Positions 7,388-15,000 of a stretch of 38,408 nucleotides of DNA are shown here, one piece after another (the stretch's first letter is position 1; each line of letters starts with the position of its first letter). A model generated the notes under the pieces. The model saw only the letters and a program-made list of their open reading frames with translations, did no database searches and was not told where the DNA came from. The translations under genes were made by a program, and so were the position numbers. Source of the stretch: Shinella pollutisoli (GTDB lineage Bacteria > Pseudomonadota > Alphaproteobacteria > Rhizobiales > Rhizobiaceae); the NCBI RefSeq assembly GCF_024609765.1, contig NZ_JANFDG010000039.1:1-38408 (forward strand), in the 5' to 3' direction.

Positions 7388-8532
7388 AAAAGACATCCGA
7401 CCAGCCGGTTGCACGTAACCGCGACGCGGGCGACGTTCCCGTTGCCGAAGTCCTCGACTATTTCATCGAAGAGAGGATCAAGTTGAAGGTGGGCAGTTCC
7501 CATCGACCGCTCGCGCGGCCGCAAGAGGTTCTCGCCTATGTCATTGACCTCCTCAACTGGTGGGGAAAGAAGACGGTGGCGGAGGTCACGCGACAAAACT
7601 GCCAGCGCTACGCCGAACACTGCTCGACGCCGACAGCGGGGCGCAACAGGCTCGAATATCTTCGGCGAGCGATCAACCTGGCGCAGGACGATGGCATCCT
7701 TGTCGTGGCGCCGAAGGTGCACCTCCCGCCGAAGCCGGCTGCCCGGGATGAGGTGTTCGAGCGAGATGACATCGCCAAGCTTATGCGCCACTGCCTTCGC
7801 CGAGGGACGTACACCTACGGTGAGGCCAAGTCCAAAGGAACAGGCAAGGTCGGCCAGGTCCGGGAGACGAAGCGCCGCCCGCATCGGCATCTCATGTCTT
7901 ACATCCTCATGGCGACATATACCGGAACGCGTTCAAACAGGATGTTCACGGCATCATTCGTCCGGGAGGCAGGTCGTCCGTGGATCGATTTGAAACGCGG
8001 CATCTACCATCGGGCAGCCCCGAAGGAGGATGTTGCACCCAACAAGGGAGCGCCAACGTGTAAAATTCCGAAGAGGCTCCTGCGGCACATGCGACGCTGG
8101 TACATGCTCGGCCGCCGTTACCCGATCGAGTACAACGGCAAGCCGATTAAATCGAGCAAAGGTCTCCGAAAGATCATCCGCGAGCTGTTCCCCGACAAGG
8201 ATCTCGTACCCCACTCCTTCCGTCACACCGCGGCGACTTGGCTGATGCGCCGTTCCGAGTTGTCGGTCCATGACATCTCCGGTTTCCTCGGGATGTCGCT
8301 GGAAATCCTGGACCGCACGTACGGACACCATCGGGTATCGCACCAATCAGCGATTGACGATGCAATCTCCAGTGGAGGTATCGGCAAGATCGAGAAAGAC
8401 GATCCGCTTGAAGATGAGTTCAATTATGGCGACATCACACCATTGGATACCATGAGAAACAACTCGAACCAAGGTAAATCAACTCGGACCAAACGGAACG
8501 GAAACACTGAAAAGTCAAGGGATGCAGCCTGA
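7195..8532 (+). CDS. Tyrosine recombinase/integrase
   Basis: The 445-residue protein has an N-terminal SAM-like core-binding region (about 85 to 170) and a C-terminal catalytic domain. Catalytic residues are recognisable: R246 in TGTR, H340-x-x-R343 in HSFRHT, and the nucleophile Y376 in LDRTYGHH. The usual second histidine (LGH) is Met367 in FLGM, a replacement seen in some integrases. ATG 7195 is chosen because AAGGAG precedes it by about 11 bases; a GTG at 7183 would add four residues. It overlaps the excisionase-like frame by 193 bases. The gene ends 21 bases before the tRNA-Pro fragment, the expected layout of integrase beside its attachment site. It should catalyse integration and excision at tRNA-Pro(CGG). 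Confidence 0.93.
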   Translation: MARRREPPRIELQAERKHRNGSVEKAVWVIKHFDEGKGRQAVISTGFGADEGADAQKYFAQWLVEKTSDQPVARNRDAGDVPVAEVLDYFIEERIKLKVGSSHRPLARPQEVLAYVIDLLNWWGKKTVAEVTRQNCQRYAEHCSTPTAGRNRLEYLRRAINLAQDDGILVVAPKVHLPPKPAARDEVFERDDIAKLMRHCLRRGTYTYGEAKSKGTGKVGQVRETKRRPHRHLMSYILMATYTGTRSNRMFTASFVREAGRPWIDLKRGIYHRAAPKEDVAPNKGAPTCKIPKRLLRHMRRWYMLGRRYPIEYNGKPIKSSKGLRKIIRELFPDKDLVPHSFRHTAATWLMRRSELSVHDISGFLGMSLEILDRTYGHHRVSHQSAIDDAISSGGIGKIEKDDPLEDEFNYGDITPLDTMRNNSNQGKSTRTKRNGNTEKSRDAA

Positions 8533-8553
8533 CTAGAACTCTGATCAACAGAT

Positions 8554-8598
8554 TTCGGGACGTGGGGGTCGCGTGTTCGAATCACGCCACTCCGACCA
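8554..8598 (+). tRNA. 3' fragment of tRNA-Pro(CGG): attachment site (att)
   Basis: From the anticodon loop onward this is a tRNA: loop TTCGGGA with anticodon CGG (8556 to 8558), variable loop gggtc, T stem gcgtg/cacgc (8571 to 8575 and 8583 to 8587) around TTCGAAT, acceptor strand cactccg (8588 to 8594), discriminator A and encoded CCA (8596 to 8598). The 5' strand of the anticodon stem is absent: upstream bases do not pair with cgtgg. So this is not a functional tRNA but the part duplicated by integration. A crossover core somewhere within these about 45 bases is expected. Loop and variable-region pattern match bacterial tRNA-Pro(CGG). Confidence 0.9.
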
Positions 8599-8601
8599 GC
8601 C

Positions 8602-8625
8602 AAATCCTTGCAGAGCAAGGATTTT
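8602..8625 (+). terminator. Rho-independent-like terminator after the tRNA fragment
   Basis: AAATCCTTGC (8602 to 8611) and GCAAGGATTT (8615 to 8624) pair perfectly around loop AGA, and the stem ends in a short T run. It lies 3 bases after the CCA, where a tRNA terminator belongs. It therefore is probably the native tRNA-Pro terminator and marks return to the original chromosome. The rest of the gap to 8837 shows no gene. Confidence 0.75.
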
Positions 8626-8837
8626 CAGCCACCCGAAGGGCGCTTTCTCCTCTTCCCGCGAAACTGACAGAAACCTTTTGTCTGCACGTTAGGGGTCGGC
8701 CCGGGCGGCTGCTGCGAAGAGGGTCTTTTCAGGTCAGCAAGCCTGTCCGGAAACGGGATGCCGTCACCCGTCGCGGCCGAGCGGCGGCACAGGATGCGAC
8801 CCGGGAGTGTCCATGAAACGCGGGGCTATCCCATCCC

Positions 8838-9785
8838 CTATTTCGCCTCCGCCAGCAGCTCCGCCAACGGGGCGCAGACGACGAGATGGTCGACAAACCC
8901 GCCTTTCAGGGCCGCGAGGGCGGCATCGCGCTTGAAATTCCCGCTCACGACGAGCAGCCCCTCCATCGAGCGCAGGAGATCGTGATCGACACCGATTATC
9001 TTCCCGTCGAGATCGCCGAGCACCGCCTGCCCGTCCCGGTCGATGAAGCGGCCGGCGATGATGCCGACGGCGCCGCGGCGGCTGTAGTCCTCGATGTCGG
9101 CGGCGGTCGCGATCTTGAACTGCACGACATGCGTATCGGGCGTGCAGGGGCTGAGGGAATAGATCGCCTTGTTGCACTTGCGCAGGCCTTCGAGCTGCTC
9201 GCGGATGATCGGCTCCCGCTTCAGCGCATCCGCAAGCGCCGCGGTGGAACAGACGGCCGGCGCGTTGAAATTGATGCAGTAGGCGTCGAGCCGCCGCGCG
9301 ATCTCGGTGGTGCAGCTTTCCGACGTGCTGAGAAGCGGGTTGGCGATGGAGCCGATCAGCTGGCGCACGGTCAATCCCTCGATCGGCCAGTCGGGAACAT
9401 ATTCGGAGACGAAGGAGACGGTCTGCCCCCAGGAGACCCCGAGCACGTCCTCCGGCTTGAGCAGATTGGGCAGATAGTGCGCGGCCACCTCGCAGACGGT
9501 CCGGGCGAGCGCCTCGCCCTGCGCGCCTTCGTCCGGCACAACATGGACCGAGTTCAATGCGAACTTCTCCCGCAACGCGTCCGCGAGGGCATTGATGCGA
9601 TAGTGCTCCGGCGCGATGCGGATGCAGACGATGTTCCTGTCCTTCGCCGCCTTCAGGTAGCTGATGACCGTCGGGCGGGAGAGCGAGAGCGCGTCGGCGA
9701 TCTCGCCCTGGTTGAGGCCGCGGACATAGTACATCCACGCGACCTCGGCGACGATCTTGCTGGACGGCTGCTGGTGGCGACTCAT
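8838..9785 (-). CDS. SorC/DeoR-family sugar-responsive transcriptional regulator
   Basis: The 315-residue protein has an N-terminal helix-turn-helix (about 10 to 45; YYVRGLNQGEIADALSLSRPTVISYLKAA). A sugar-binding SorC domain fills the rest, with typical LGVSWGQTV (about 106 to 115) and GRFIDRDGQAV (about 240) segments. Members bind phosphorylated sugar or polyol intermediates and control the operon they lie in. It is the last gene of the polyol operon, 28 bases after the aldolase. A SorC-type regulator at the end of a kinase/GlpD-like operon recalls the rhizobial erythritol locus, where EryD has this role, but orthology is not claimed. The likely target is the palindrome beside the operon promoter near 18261. 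Confidence 0.9.
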   Translation of the reverse strand: MSRHQQPSSKIVAEVAWMYYVRGLNQGEIADALSLSRPTVISYLKAAKDRNIVCIRIAPEHYRINALADALREKFALNSVHVVPDEGAQGEALARTVCEVAAHYLPNLLKPEDVLGVSWGQTVSFVSEYVPDWPIEGLTVRQLIGSIANPLLSTSESCTTEIARRLDAYCINFNAPAVCSTAALADALKREPIIREQLEGLRKCNKAIYSLSPCTPDTHVVQFKIATAADIEDYSRRGAVGIIAGRFIDRDGQAVLGDLDGKIIGVDHDLLRSMEGLLVVSGNFKRDAALAALKGGFVDHLVVCAPLAELLAEAK

Positions 9786-9813
9786 AGAGGATCCGTTCTC
9801 CCGCGCGGCCGGC

Positions 9814-10821
9814 TCAACGACCCGGATGCGCTTCCGCTTTCAGTACGTCTTCGGATATGACGAGATCGTCGTCAATCGAACGGTCCGGAGAAAGCCCGCG
9901 CTTTTGCAGATCGGCATGATAGCCGCGCACGGCATCGCGCGGCGTCGCATCGCCGTCGGCGACGGCCCGCATCCAGGCAACGAAGGCGGGCTGGTGTTCC
10001 GCCATGTTGATCTTGCGGCCGAAGAGCGCAAGGCGCGCGCCGAACCGCTCGGCCTGGCTGACGAGCTCGAACGTGTCGAGATGCGTTCCCTGACCGCCGC
10101 CCAGAACGCCGACGACGACGGAGGAGTCGTGCGCGGCAAGCTCCTCCAGCGCGGCGGGCCCGTTATAGGCCACCTTGAGGAATTCCGGCCGTTCGCCCCT
10201 GGTGAGCCCGGCCAGCGTGCGGACGATGCAGTCGTTCACATACATGCCGGTCTCCGCCGCCGAGAAGCCGAGGTCGATGTTGGGGTTGAAGACCTCGAGA
10301 AAGTGCGCCTTGCCCGCCGCCCGCGCGTCCGCCCGGAAGGCACGATAGGCTTCCAGGGTCCGCATGTCCGCGGCAGCGTCGTTGTTGAACGTCACCGAGT
10401 AAAGGCAGAGGCCTGCGCCGGCGAGCGCGAGATCGGTCGCCCGGAAAGGCAGGGAGGGCGTCTCCCGGTAGCGCCCTCCCCTGACGATGCCCCAGACATC
10501 GGTCGTGTCGTTGGCCCGGAAGGCGGGCATGACGCGCGAGCCCGCAAAGACGCCCTCCTCGCCGAGCGCCTCGATATTCGATGTCGAGGCCAGCATGATG
10601 TCGACGACATCCTGCCGGACGAGCGCCCGGATTTCGGCCAGGAATTCCTGGCGGCTGCGGTTGCCGATCACCCTTCCCGCGCCGTCCCGGCGCTGGCCGG
10701 TGGTGAGGATGCCGCCGGAAAGATCGGCATCCTTGGCGTCCGCGATCATGAAGTCGCCCTTGCGGTATCCGCCGGCGCGGATGCGTTCGATTTTCTCTTC
10801 GTAGCGGGTCTGCTTGGTCAT
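9814..10821 (-). CDS. Class I aldolase-like (beta/alpha)8-barrel protein
   Basis: The 335-residue protein resembles the DeoC/FbaB/LacD-type class I aldolase superfamily. Support comes from its barrel-like strand pattern (DIMLASTSNIEALG, FLEVFNPNI, EFLKVAYNGP) and a glycine-rich C-terminal phosphate-binding segment VVVGVLGGGQGTHL (about 250 to 265). K216 or so in FLKVAYNGP is the best candidate for a Schiff-base lysine. In context, after a kinase and a GlpD-type dehydrogenase, the expected job is cleavage of a ketose phosphate into dihydroxyacetone phosphate and an aldehyde. ATG 10821 is preferred; upstream extension of this frame runs through the ATPase gene and is not real. The exact substrate is not deducible, and a non-aldolase barrel enzyme remains possible. 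Confidence 0.7.
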   Translation of the reverse strand: MTKQTRYEEKIERIRAGGYRKGDFMIADAKDADLSGGILTTGQRRDGAGRVIGNRSRQEFLAEIRALVRQDVVDIMLASTSNIEALGEEGVFAGSRVMPAFRANDTTDVWGIVRGGRYRETPSLPFRATDLALAGAGLCLYSVTFNNDAAADMRTLEAYRAFRADARAAGKAHFLEVFNPNIDLGFSAAETGMYVNDCIVRTLAGLTRGERPEFLKVAYNGPAALEELAAHDSSVVVGVLGGGQGTHLDTFELVSQAERFGARLALFGRKINMAEHQPAFVAWMRAVADGDATPRDAVRGYHADLQKRGLSPDRSIDDDLVISEDVLKAEAHPGR

Positions 10822-10844
10822 GTTGCGTTCCGATCGGTCTGGGT

Positions 10845-11936
10845 TCAGGCGGCTTTGCGGAGCGAACGCCCGGTTCGCTTCGAGAAAAGGTGGATGCTGT
10901 CGGCATCGATCGCGAAGGTCACGGGGGAGCCGCTCGAAAGGCTGCGGAAGGCTTTCGTCACGAGAGACATGTCGCGGCCGTCGACATCGACGACGACCTG
11001 CCCTTCGCTGCCCATGTTCTCCACGAGGACGACGCGGCCGGTTATCGCGTTGTGCGCCCCGTCTCCGGCGACATCCATCTTCGAGGGGCGCAGGCCCACT
11101 TCGACGATCGTGCCGTCCGCAAGCGGCTCGAAATCCGCCGCCGGGACCTCCAGATGCAGCGAGCCGGAGGAGAGCTCGACGACCTCGCCGCGGTTGGCGA
11201 CCGTGCAATCGCGGAAATTCATCGCCGGCGAGCCTATGAAGTCGGCCACGAAACGCGTCGCCGGCCTGTCGAATATCTCCGACGGCGTGCCTTGCTGCTC
11301 GATGGCGCCGGCCTTCATCAGGACGATGCGGTCGGCGATCGTCATCGCCTCCAGCTGGTCGTGCGTGACGAAGATGGTCGTCGTCTTGAGATCGAGGTGG
11401 ATGCGGCGGATCTCGGTGCGCAGCTTCTCGCGCAGCTTGGCGTCGAGATTGGAGAGCGGCTCGTCGAACAGGAAGAGCTTCGGCGTCTTGATCATGGCGC
11501 GCGCCATGGCGACGCGCTGCTGCTGGCCGCCGGAAAGGTTCCTCGGCTTGCGCTCGAGGAGCTGCTCGAGCCCGAGCAGGCCGGAGACCTGCTTCACCCG
11601 CGCCGCGATTTCCGTCTCTGCCACCTTCTGCCGCCGGAGCCCGAAGGCGATGTTGTCGTAGACGCTCATATGGGGATAGAGGGCATAGGACTGGAAGACC
11701 ATCGCGACGCCCCGCGCGCCGGGCGGAAGGCGGGTGACGTCGCGCTCCCCGATCTCGACCGTGCCGCCGGAAATCTCCTCCAGTCCGGCGATCATGCGCA
11801 GCATGGTCGACTTTCCGCAGCCCGAGGGGCCGAGGAAGACGACGAACTCGTGATCCGGAATATCGAGATTGAGATCCTCGATGACGGTAACGCTGCCGTA
11901 GGACTTGCGGATATTGGTGCACTTGATGTTTGCCAT
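10845..11936 (-). CDS. ABC transporter ATP-binding protein, CUT1/UgpC type
   Basis: The 363-residue ATPase has Walker A GPSGCGKST (36 to 44), signature LSGGQQQR (134 to 141), Walker B LFLFDEP (154 to 160) and the switch histidine in VTHDQ. A C-terminal regulatory OB-fold (TOBE/MalK-like, about 235 to 363) follows. This is the single homodimer-forming ATPase expected for a CUT1 sugar/polyol importer. AGGAAC lies 7 bases before the ATG. It is 11 bases after the MalG-type permease and 23 bases before the aldolase. Glycerol importers of rhizobia use two different ATPase genes; only one is present here. Confidence 0.95.
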   Translation of the reverse strand: MANIKCTNIRKSYGSVTVIEDLNLDIPDHEFVVFLGPSGCGKSTMLRMIAGLEEISGGTVEIGERDVTRLPPGARGVAMVFQSYALYPHMSVYDNIAFGLRRQKVAETEIAARVKQVSGLLGLEQLLERKPRNLSGGQQQRVAMARAMIKTPKLFLFDEPLSNLDAKLREKLRTEIRRIHLDLKTTTIFVTHDQLEAMTIADRIVLMKAGAIEQQGTPSEIFDRPATRFVADFIGSPAMNFRDCTVANRGEVVELSSGSLHLEVPAADFEPLADGTIVEVGLRPSKMDVAGDGAHNAITGRVVLVENMGSEGQVVVDVDGRDMSLVTKAFRSLSSGSPVTFAIDADSIHLFSKRTGRSLRKAA

Positions 11937-11947
11937 GGGGATTGTTC

Positions 11948-12763
11948 CTACTTCCGGCCCGGGGCGACCATGCGGTTGATGAAGCCCATCAGGAGGCCGA
12001 TGAAGACGAGGGGCGGCAGGACGAGGATCACGGTGGCGGCGTTGATGACGCCCCAGGGAACTTCCTTGCCGAGCGAGGTGATGGAGGCGGCGACGACCGG
12101 CAGCGTCCCGTTTTCCGCGGCGAGCGTCAGCGCCAGGAGGAGCTCGTTCCAGACGAGGACGAAGGTGAAGACAAGCGCGCCGAACAGGGAGGGCGCGGCG
12201 ATCGGCAGCGAGAACCTCAGGAATATCTCGCCAAGCGAGCACCCTTCCATGGCGGCCGCCTCCTCGATCTCGCGCGGCACGCGCTCGAAGGCCGGGACCG
12301 ACAGCCAGATCACGGTCGAGACGGTCGTCACGAGATAGACGAGGATCAGGCCGAGCAGCGTGTCGTAGATGCCGAGATCGAGGTAGATGACGATAAACGG
12401 GATGGCGATCGCCACCGGCGGCATGAAGCGCAGGGAGAGCACGAAGAACTGCATCTCGCCTTTCGCGCGGGCGGGAAGCCGCGCGAGCCCGAAAGCGGCG
12501 GGAACGCCGAGCAGCGCGCCGACGAAAACCGATACGCCGACCACGACGACCGAATTGTAGAGACCGTCGCGGATGGACGGGTTGAGCAGGATCGTCGCGA
12601 AATTCTCCAGCGTCGGCGTGAAGACGAATTTCGGCACCGGCGTGACGATGTCGCGCAGCTTCTTGAACGCGCTGAGGATGGTCCAGAGGATCGGCGCCAG
12701 CGCGACGAGAAGCAGAAGCGCGAGCAGCGTCCTGGAAAGAGTGCGGCTGATCAGGCGGCCCAT
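11948..12763 (-). CDS. ABC transporter permease, MalG type
   Basis: The 271-residue integral membrane protein has about six hydrophobic segments, starting with LLALLLLVALAPILWTILSA. The EAA coupling motif EEAAAMEGCSLGEIFLRFSLP lies at about 190 to 210. It forms the inner-membrane channel with the neighbouring permease. Its start codon overlaps the stop region of that gene by 13 bases. Part of the polyol importer. Confidence 0.93.
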   Translation of the reverse strand: MGRLISRTLSRTLLALLLLVALAPILWTILSAFKKLRDIVTPVPKFVFTPTLENFATILLNPSIRDGLYNSVVVVGVSVFVGALLGVPAAFGLARLPARAKGEMQFFVLSLRFMPPVAIAIPFIVIYLDLGIYDTLLGLILVYLVTTVSTVIWLSVPAFERVPREIEEAAAMEGCSLGEIFLRFSLPIAAPSLFGALVFTFVLVWNELLLALTLAAENGTLPVVAASITSLGKEVPWGVINAATVILVLPPLVFIGLLMGFINRMVAPGRK

Positions 12764-13623
12764 TTGCGGATACCTCTCCAGACGAGCGTGAAGATGACGA
12801 TGGTGATGAGGAGCAGGAGGATCGACATCGCCGAAGCGTAGGAGACGCGGCCGCCGAGATTGATGCCCATCTGGTAGGCGTAGAGGTCGAGCGTCTCGGT
12901 TGCCGTGCCGGGCCCGCCGCCGGTCATGACGAAGATGAGATCGAAGGAACGCAGCGATTCCACCGCCTTCACGAGGGCGAGGCTGATGATCGGCGCCCGC
13001 AGCATCGGCAAGGTGACATAGGCGTGGATTTCCCAGGTGCGGGCATTGTCGAGCTGCGCGGCCTCGATCGGCTCCTTCGGCAAGGTCTCGAGGAGCTTCA
13101 GAAGGATGACCGTGAAAAACAGCCCCCATTGCCAGATATCGACCGCCGCGACCGAGAAGAGCGCCAGCGAGGGGCTCGCGAGAAACTCGACCTGGCCGAG
13201 CCCGACGAGCTCGCAGACGTAGTTGATCAGGCCGAGCGTCGGCGAATAGAGGAAGCGCCAGATGAAGGCCGCGGCGACGCGCGGCAGGAGCACCGGGGCG
13301 AGAAAGGCGAGGCAGATCAGGTTGCGCGCCGTCGCCGACCGCGTGTTCTCGAAAAGGAACACCGACAGCAGGACCGCCACCAGCAGCGAGCCGGCGACGG
13401 TGATGATTTCCCAGAGCGCGGATATCTTCAGGGCGTTGAGAAAGCGCCGGTCCCCGAACAGGCGCTCGAAATTGTAGAGCCCCACGAAGTCGTAGTCGGG
13501 ATAGCGCAGCGACCTGTCCATCACCGAGAAATACAGCGCGCCGGCGATCGAGATCAGCGCAAGCGCGGCGAGCAGGCCGAAGGCCGGCGCCAGCGTCCAG
13601 AAAATGAAGCGTCTTGGTTGCAT
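12751..13623 (-). CDS. ABC transporter permease, MalF type
   Basis: The 290-residue protein has six predicted membrane helices. The EAA loop reads IEAAQLDNARTWEIHAYVTLP (about 190 to 210), with the usual E-A-A-x-x-D/G-A pattern. The first helix is near residues 8 to 32. It pairs with the MalG-type permease that overlaps its 3' end by 13 bases. A GC-rich hairpin separates it from the upstream binding-protein gene. Confidence 0.93.
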   Translation of the reverse strand: MQPRRFIFWTLAPAFGLLAALALISIAGALYFSVMDRSLRYPDYDFVGLYNFERLFGDRRFLNALKISALWEIITVAGSLLVAVLLSVFLFENTRSATARNLICLAFLAPVLLPRVAAAFIWRFLYSPTLGLINYVCELVGLGQVEFLASPSLALFSVAAVDIWQWGLFFTVILLKLLETLPKEPIEAAQLDNARTWEIHAYVTLPMLRAPIISLALVKAVESLRSFDLIFVMTGGGPGTATETLDLYAYQMGINLGGRVSYASAMSILLLLITIVIFTLVWRGIRKWAA

Positions 13624-13651
13624 CCCTTTACCCTTCGAAAAGGCGTGTGAT

Positions 13652-13676
13652 GGCCGGACGGTCGCGCCGTCCGGCC
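13652..13676 (-). terminator. GC-rich stem-loop after the binding-protein gene
   Basis: GGCCGGACGG (13652 to 13661) and CCGTCCGGCC (13667 to 13676) form a perfect 10-bp stem with a 5-base loop, 20 bases downstream of the binding-protein stop on the minus strand. No U-tract follows. It could be a partial terminator or an mRNA-stabilising structure that keeps binding-protein transcript in excess over the permeases, as known for maltose-type operons. Confidence 0.65.
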
Positions 13677-13695
13677 GGTCTTCGATTGACGGGGC

Positions 13696-14976
13696 CTACT
13701 TCTTCGCGCGGCGCAGGGCGTCTTCGGCGGAGAAGGCGGCCTCGTCGAGAGCGCCCTGGATGTCGGTCTTCGTGCCGGTGAAGACCTCCTCCAGCGCAAG
13801 GCCGAGCTCGTCGCCGATCTCGGGCCAAACCGGGCTTGCCATGATGAGGAGGCTGGTGCGCGGGCCGGTCGCCAGGAGCGCGTCGATATACTCGGCCGGA
13901 ACCGCCTTGCGGAAAGCGTCGCTTTCCAGCGTCGAGCGACGGCCGATGTCGGACGCGATGCCTTCCTCCAGCCGGCGGGCCTCCATCTCCTTGGAGGTCG
14001 CCCAGCCGACGAAATCGCCGCTGATCTTCTTCACGCAATCGTCCTTGGCGCCCACGGCCGAGACCGCGAAGCCGTGCGCCCAGCCGGCAGAGCCGAGCGG
14101 TTCGGGCGGCGGCGCATAACCGACCTTCCCCTTCACGACGGACTTTTCCGGATCCTCCATCCAGGGGCCGAAGACGTCGGATTCGATGAGGTAGACGACC
14201 TGGCCGCCGCGGAACGCCTCGACGGAATCCGACCAGTTGAAGGTGCCGACGCCGGGCGGGGCATATTTCATTAGGTCGACATAGAGCTCCGTCGCCTTCA
14301 CGCCGACGTCCGAATTGAAGGCCGGGCGATCGCCGTCGAGCCATTCGCCGCCGAGACCGCGAAAGAAGGGCGTCCAGCGCCAGACGTTCATGCCCGATCC
14401 GCGCTGGCCGCGGGCCGCCCAGCCGTAGAGCTTGCCTGCGGGATCGTTGACGGCCTTCACGCCCGCCACCAGCTCGTCCAGCGTGCTCGGAACGGAAAGG
14501 CCTTTCTCCTCCAGAACATCCTTGCGGTAGATCAGGATGTCGCCGCCGCCGACGAAGGGGGCGAAATACTGCTTGCCGTCGAAGCTCGCGACGTTCGAGA
14601 GATCGACGCGAAAATCGGCGATGTCGTATTCGGCCGGCAGGACGTCAGCGAGCGGATAGACCCAGCCCGCCGTGGCGTATTCGGCGATATTGGCCTCATC
14701 CACATAGAGCACCTGGTAGGCGCCGGCGCCGGTGGAGGCGTCGAGACGCGCCTTGGCGCGCCGTTCGTTCTCGCCGAGAAGGGTGATCTTGACCGTGGTC
14801 TTCCATTTTTCGTTGAACTCGCCGAGATATTTGTCGAGCGCGGTCACCGAGGGCATGCCCTGCCCGATGACGTTGATCGTCGGCACCTTGCCGACGCAGG
14901 CGTCGGCCTGCGCGAGGGCGGCGGCAGGCATGGCCAGCAGGCAGGCCGAGCCCAGCAGAAATGTCCTTATCTTCAT
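13696..14976 (-). CDS. ABC transporter periplasmic solute-binding protein, family 1
   Basis: The 426-residue protein has a signal peptide (residues 1 to about 22, ending AALAQA) and the layout of SBP_bac_1 proteins such as MalE and UgpB. Visible segments include TVKITLLGENERR near the N-terminal lobe, a GGGDILIYRKDVLEEKG hinge segment, and a C-terminal helical end. It captures the substrate of the importer in the periplasm. The gene lies 24 bases after the kinase gene. Its company (GlpD-type dehydrogenase and FGGY kinase) suggests a polyol or similar sugar alcohol as ligand; this is inference. Confidence 0.92.
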   Translation of the reverse strand: MKIRTFLLGSACLLAMPAAALAQADACVGKVPTINVIGQGMPSVTALDKYLGEFNEKWKTTVKITLLGENERRAKARLDASTGAGAYQVLYVDEANIAEYATAGWVYPLADVLPAEYDIADFRVDLSNVASFDGKQYFAPFVGGGDILIYRKDVLEEKGLSVPSTLDELVAGVKAVNDPAGKLYGWAARGQRGSGMNVWRWTPFFRGLGGEWLDGDRPAFNSDVGVKATELYVDLMKYAPPGVGTFNWSDSVEAFRGGQVVYLIESDVFGPWMEDPEKSVVKGKVGYAPPPEPLGSAGWAHGFAVSAVGAKDDCVKKISGDFVGWATSKEMEARRLEEGIASDIGRRSTLESDAFRKAVPAEYIDALLATGPRTSLLIMASPVWPEIGDELGLALEEVFTGTKTDIQGALDEAAFSAEDALRRAKK

Positions 14977-15000
14977 GTCACTCCTCCTCTTGAAGAACTG

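Larger units (their letters stand above)
1..8598. mobile_element. Integrative element, right part (left end outside window)
   Basis: The segment carries a Rep_3-type initiator, an excisionase-like protein and a tyrosine recombinase, and ends at a 3' fragment of tRNA-Pro(CGG). Integration into the 3' half of a tRNA gene leaves the intact tRNA at one end and a 3' copy at the other. Because the fragment reads left to right and sits at the right border, the intact tRNA should lie to the left, beyond position 1. No relaxase, coupling protein or phage structural gene is visible in this part. It could be an integrative plasmid, an integrative and mobilizable element, or the end of a larger conjugative element. 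The integrase-att arrangement is seen directly; the class of element is inferred. Confidence 0.8.

Noticed and set aside
8554-8598. Functional tRNA-Pro gene
   Set aside because: Acceptor 5' strand, D arm and 5' anticodon stem are missing, so it cannot fold as a tRNA; it is an attachment-site copy.
9757-11661. Long plus-strand open frame opposite the aldolase and ATPase genes
   Set aside because: It is the antisense of well-recognised genes; Asp/Arg/Val-rich composition is typical of a shadow frame in high-GC DNA.
10822-11922. Upstream extension of the aldolase frame to a much larger protein
   Set aside because: The extension overlaps the ATPase gene in another frame; the conserved protein begins at ATG 10821.
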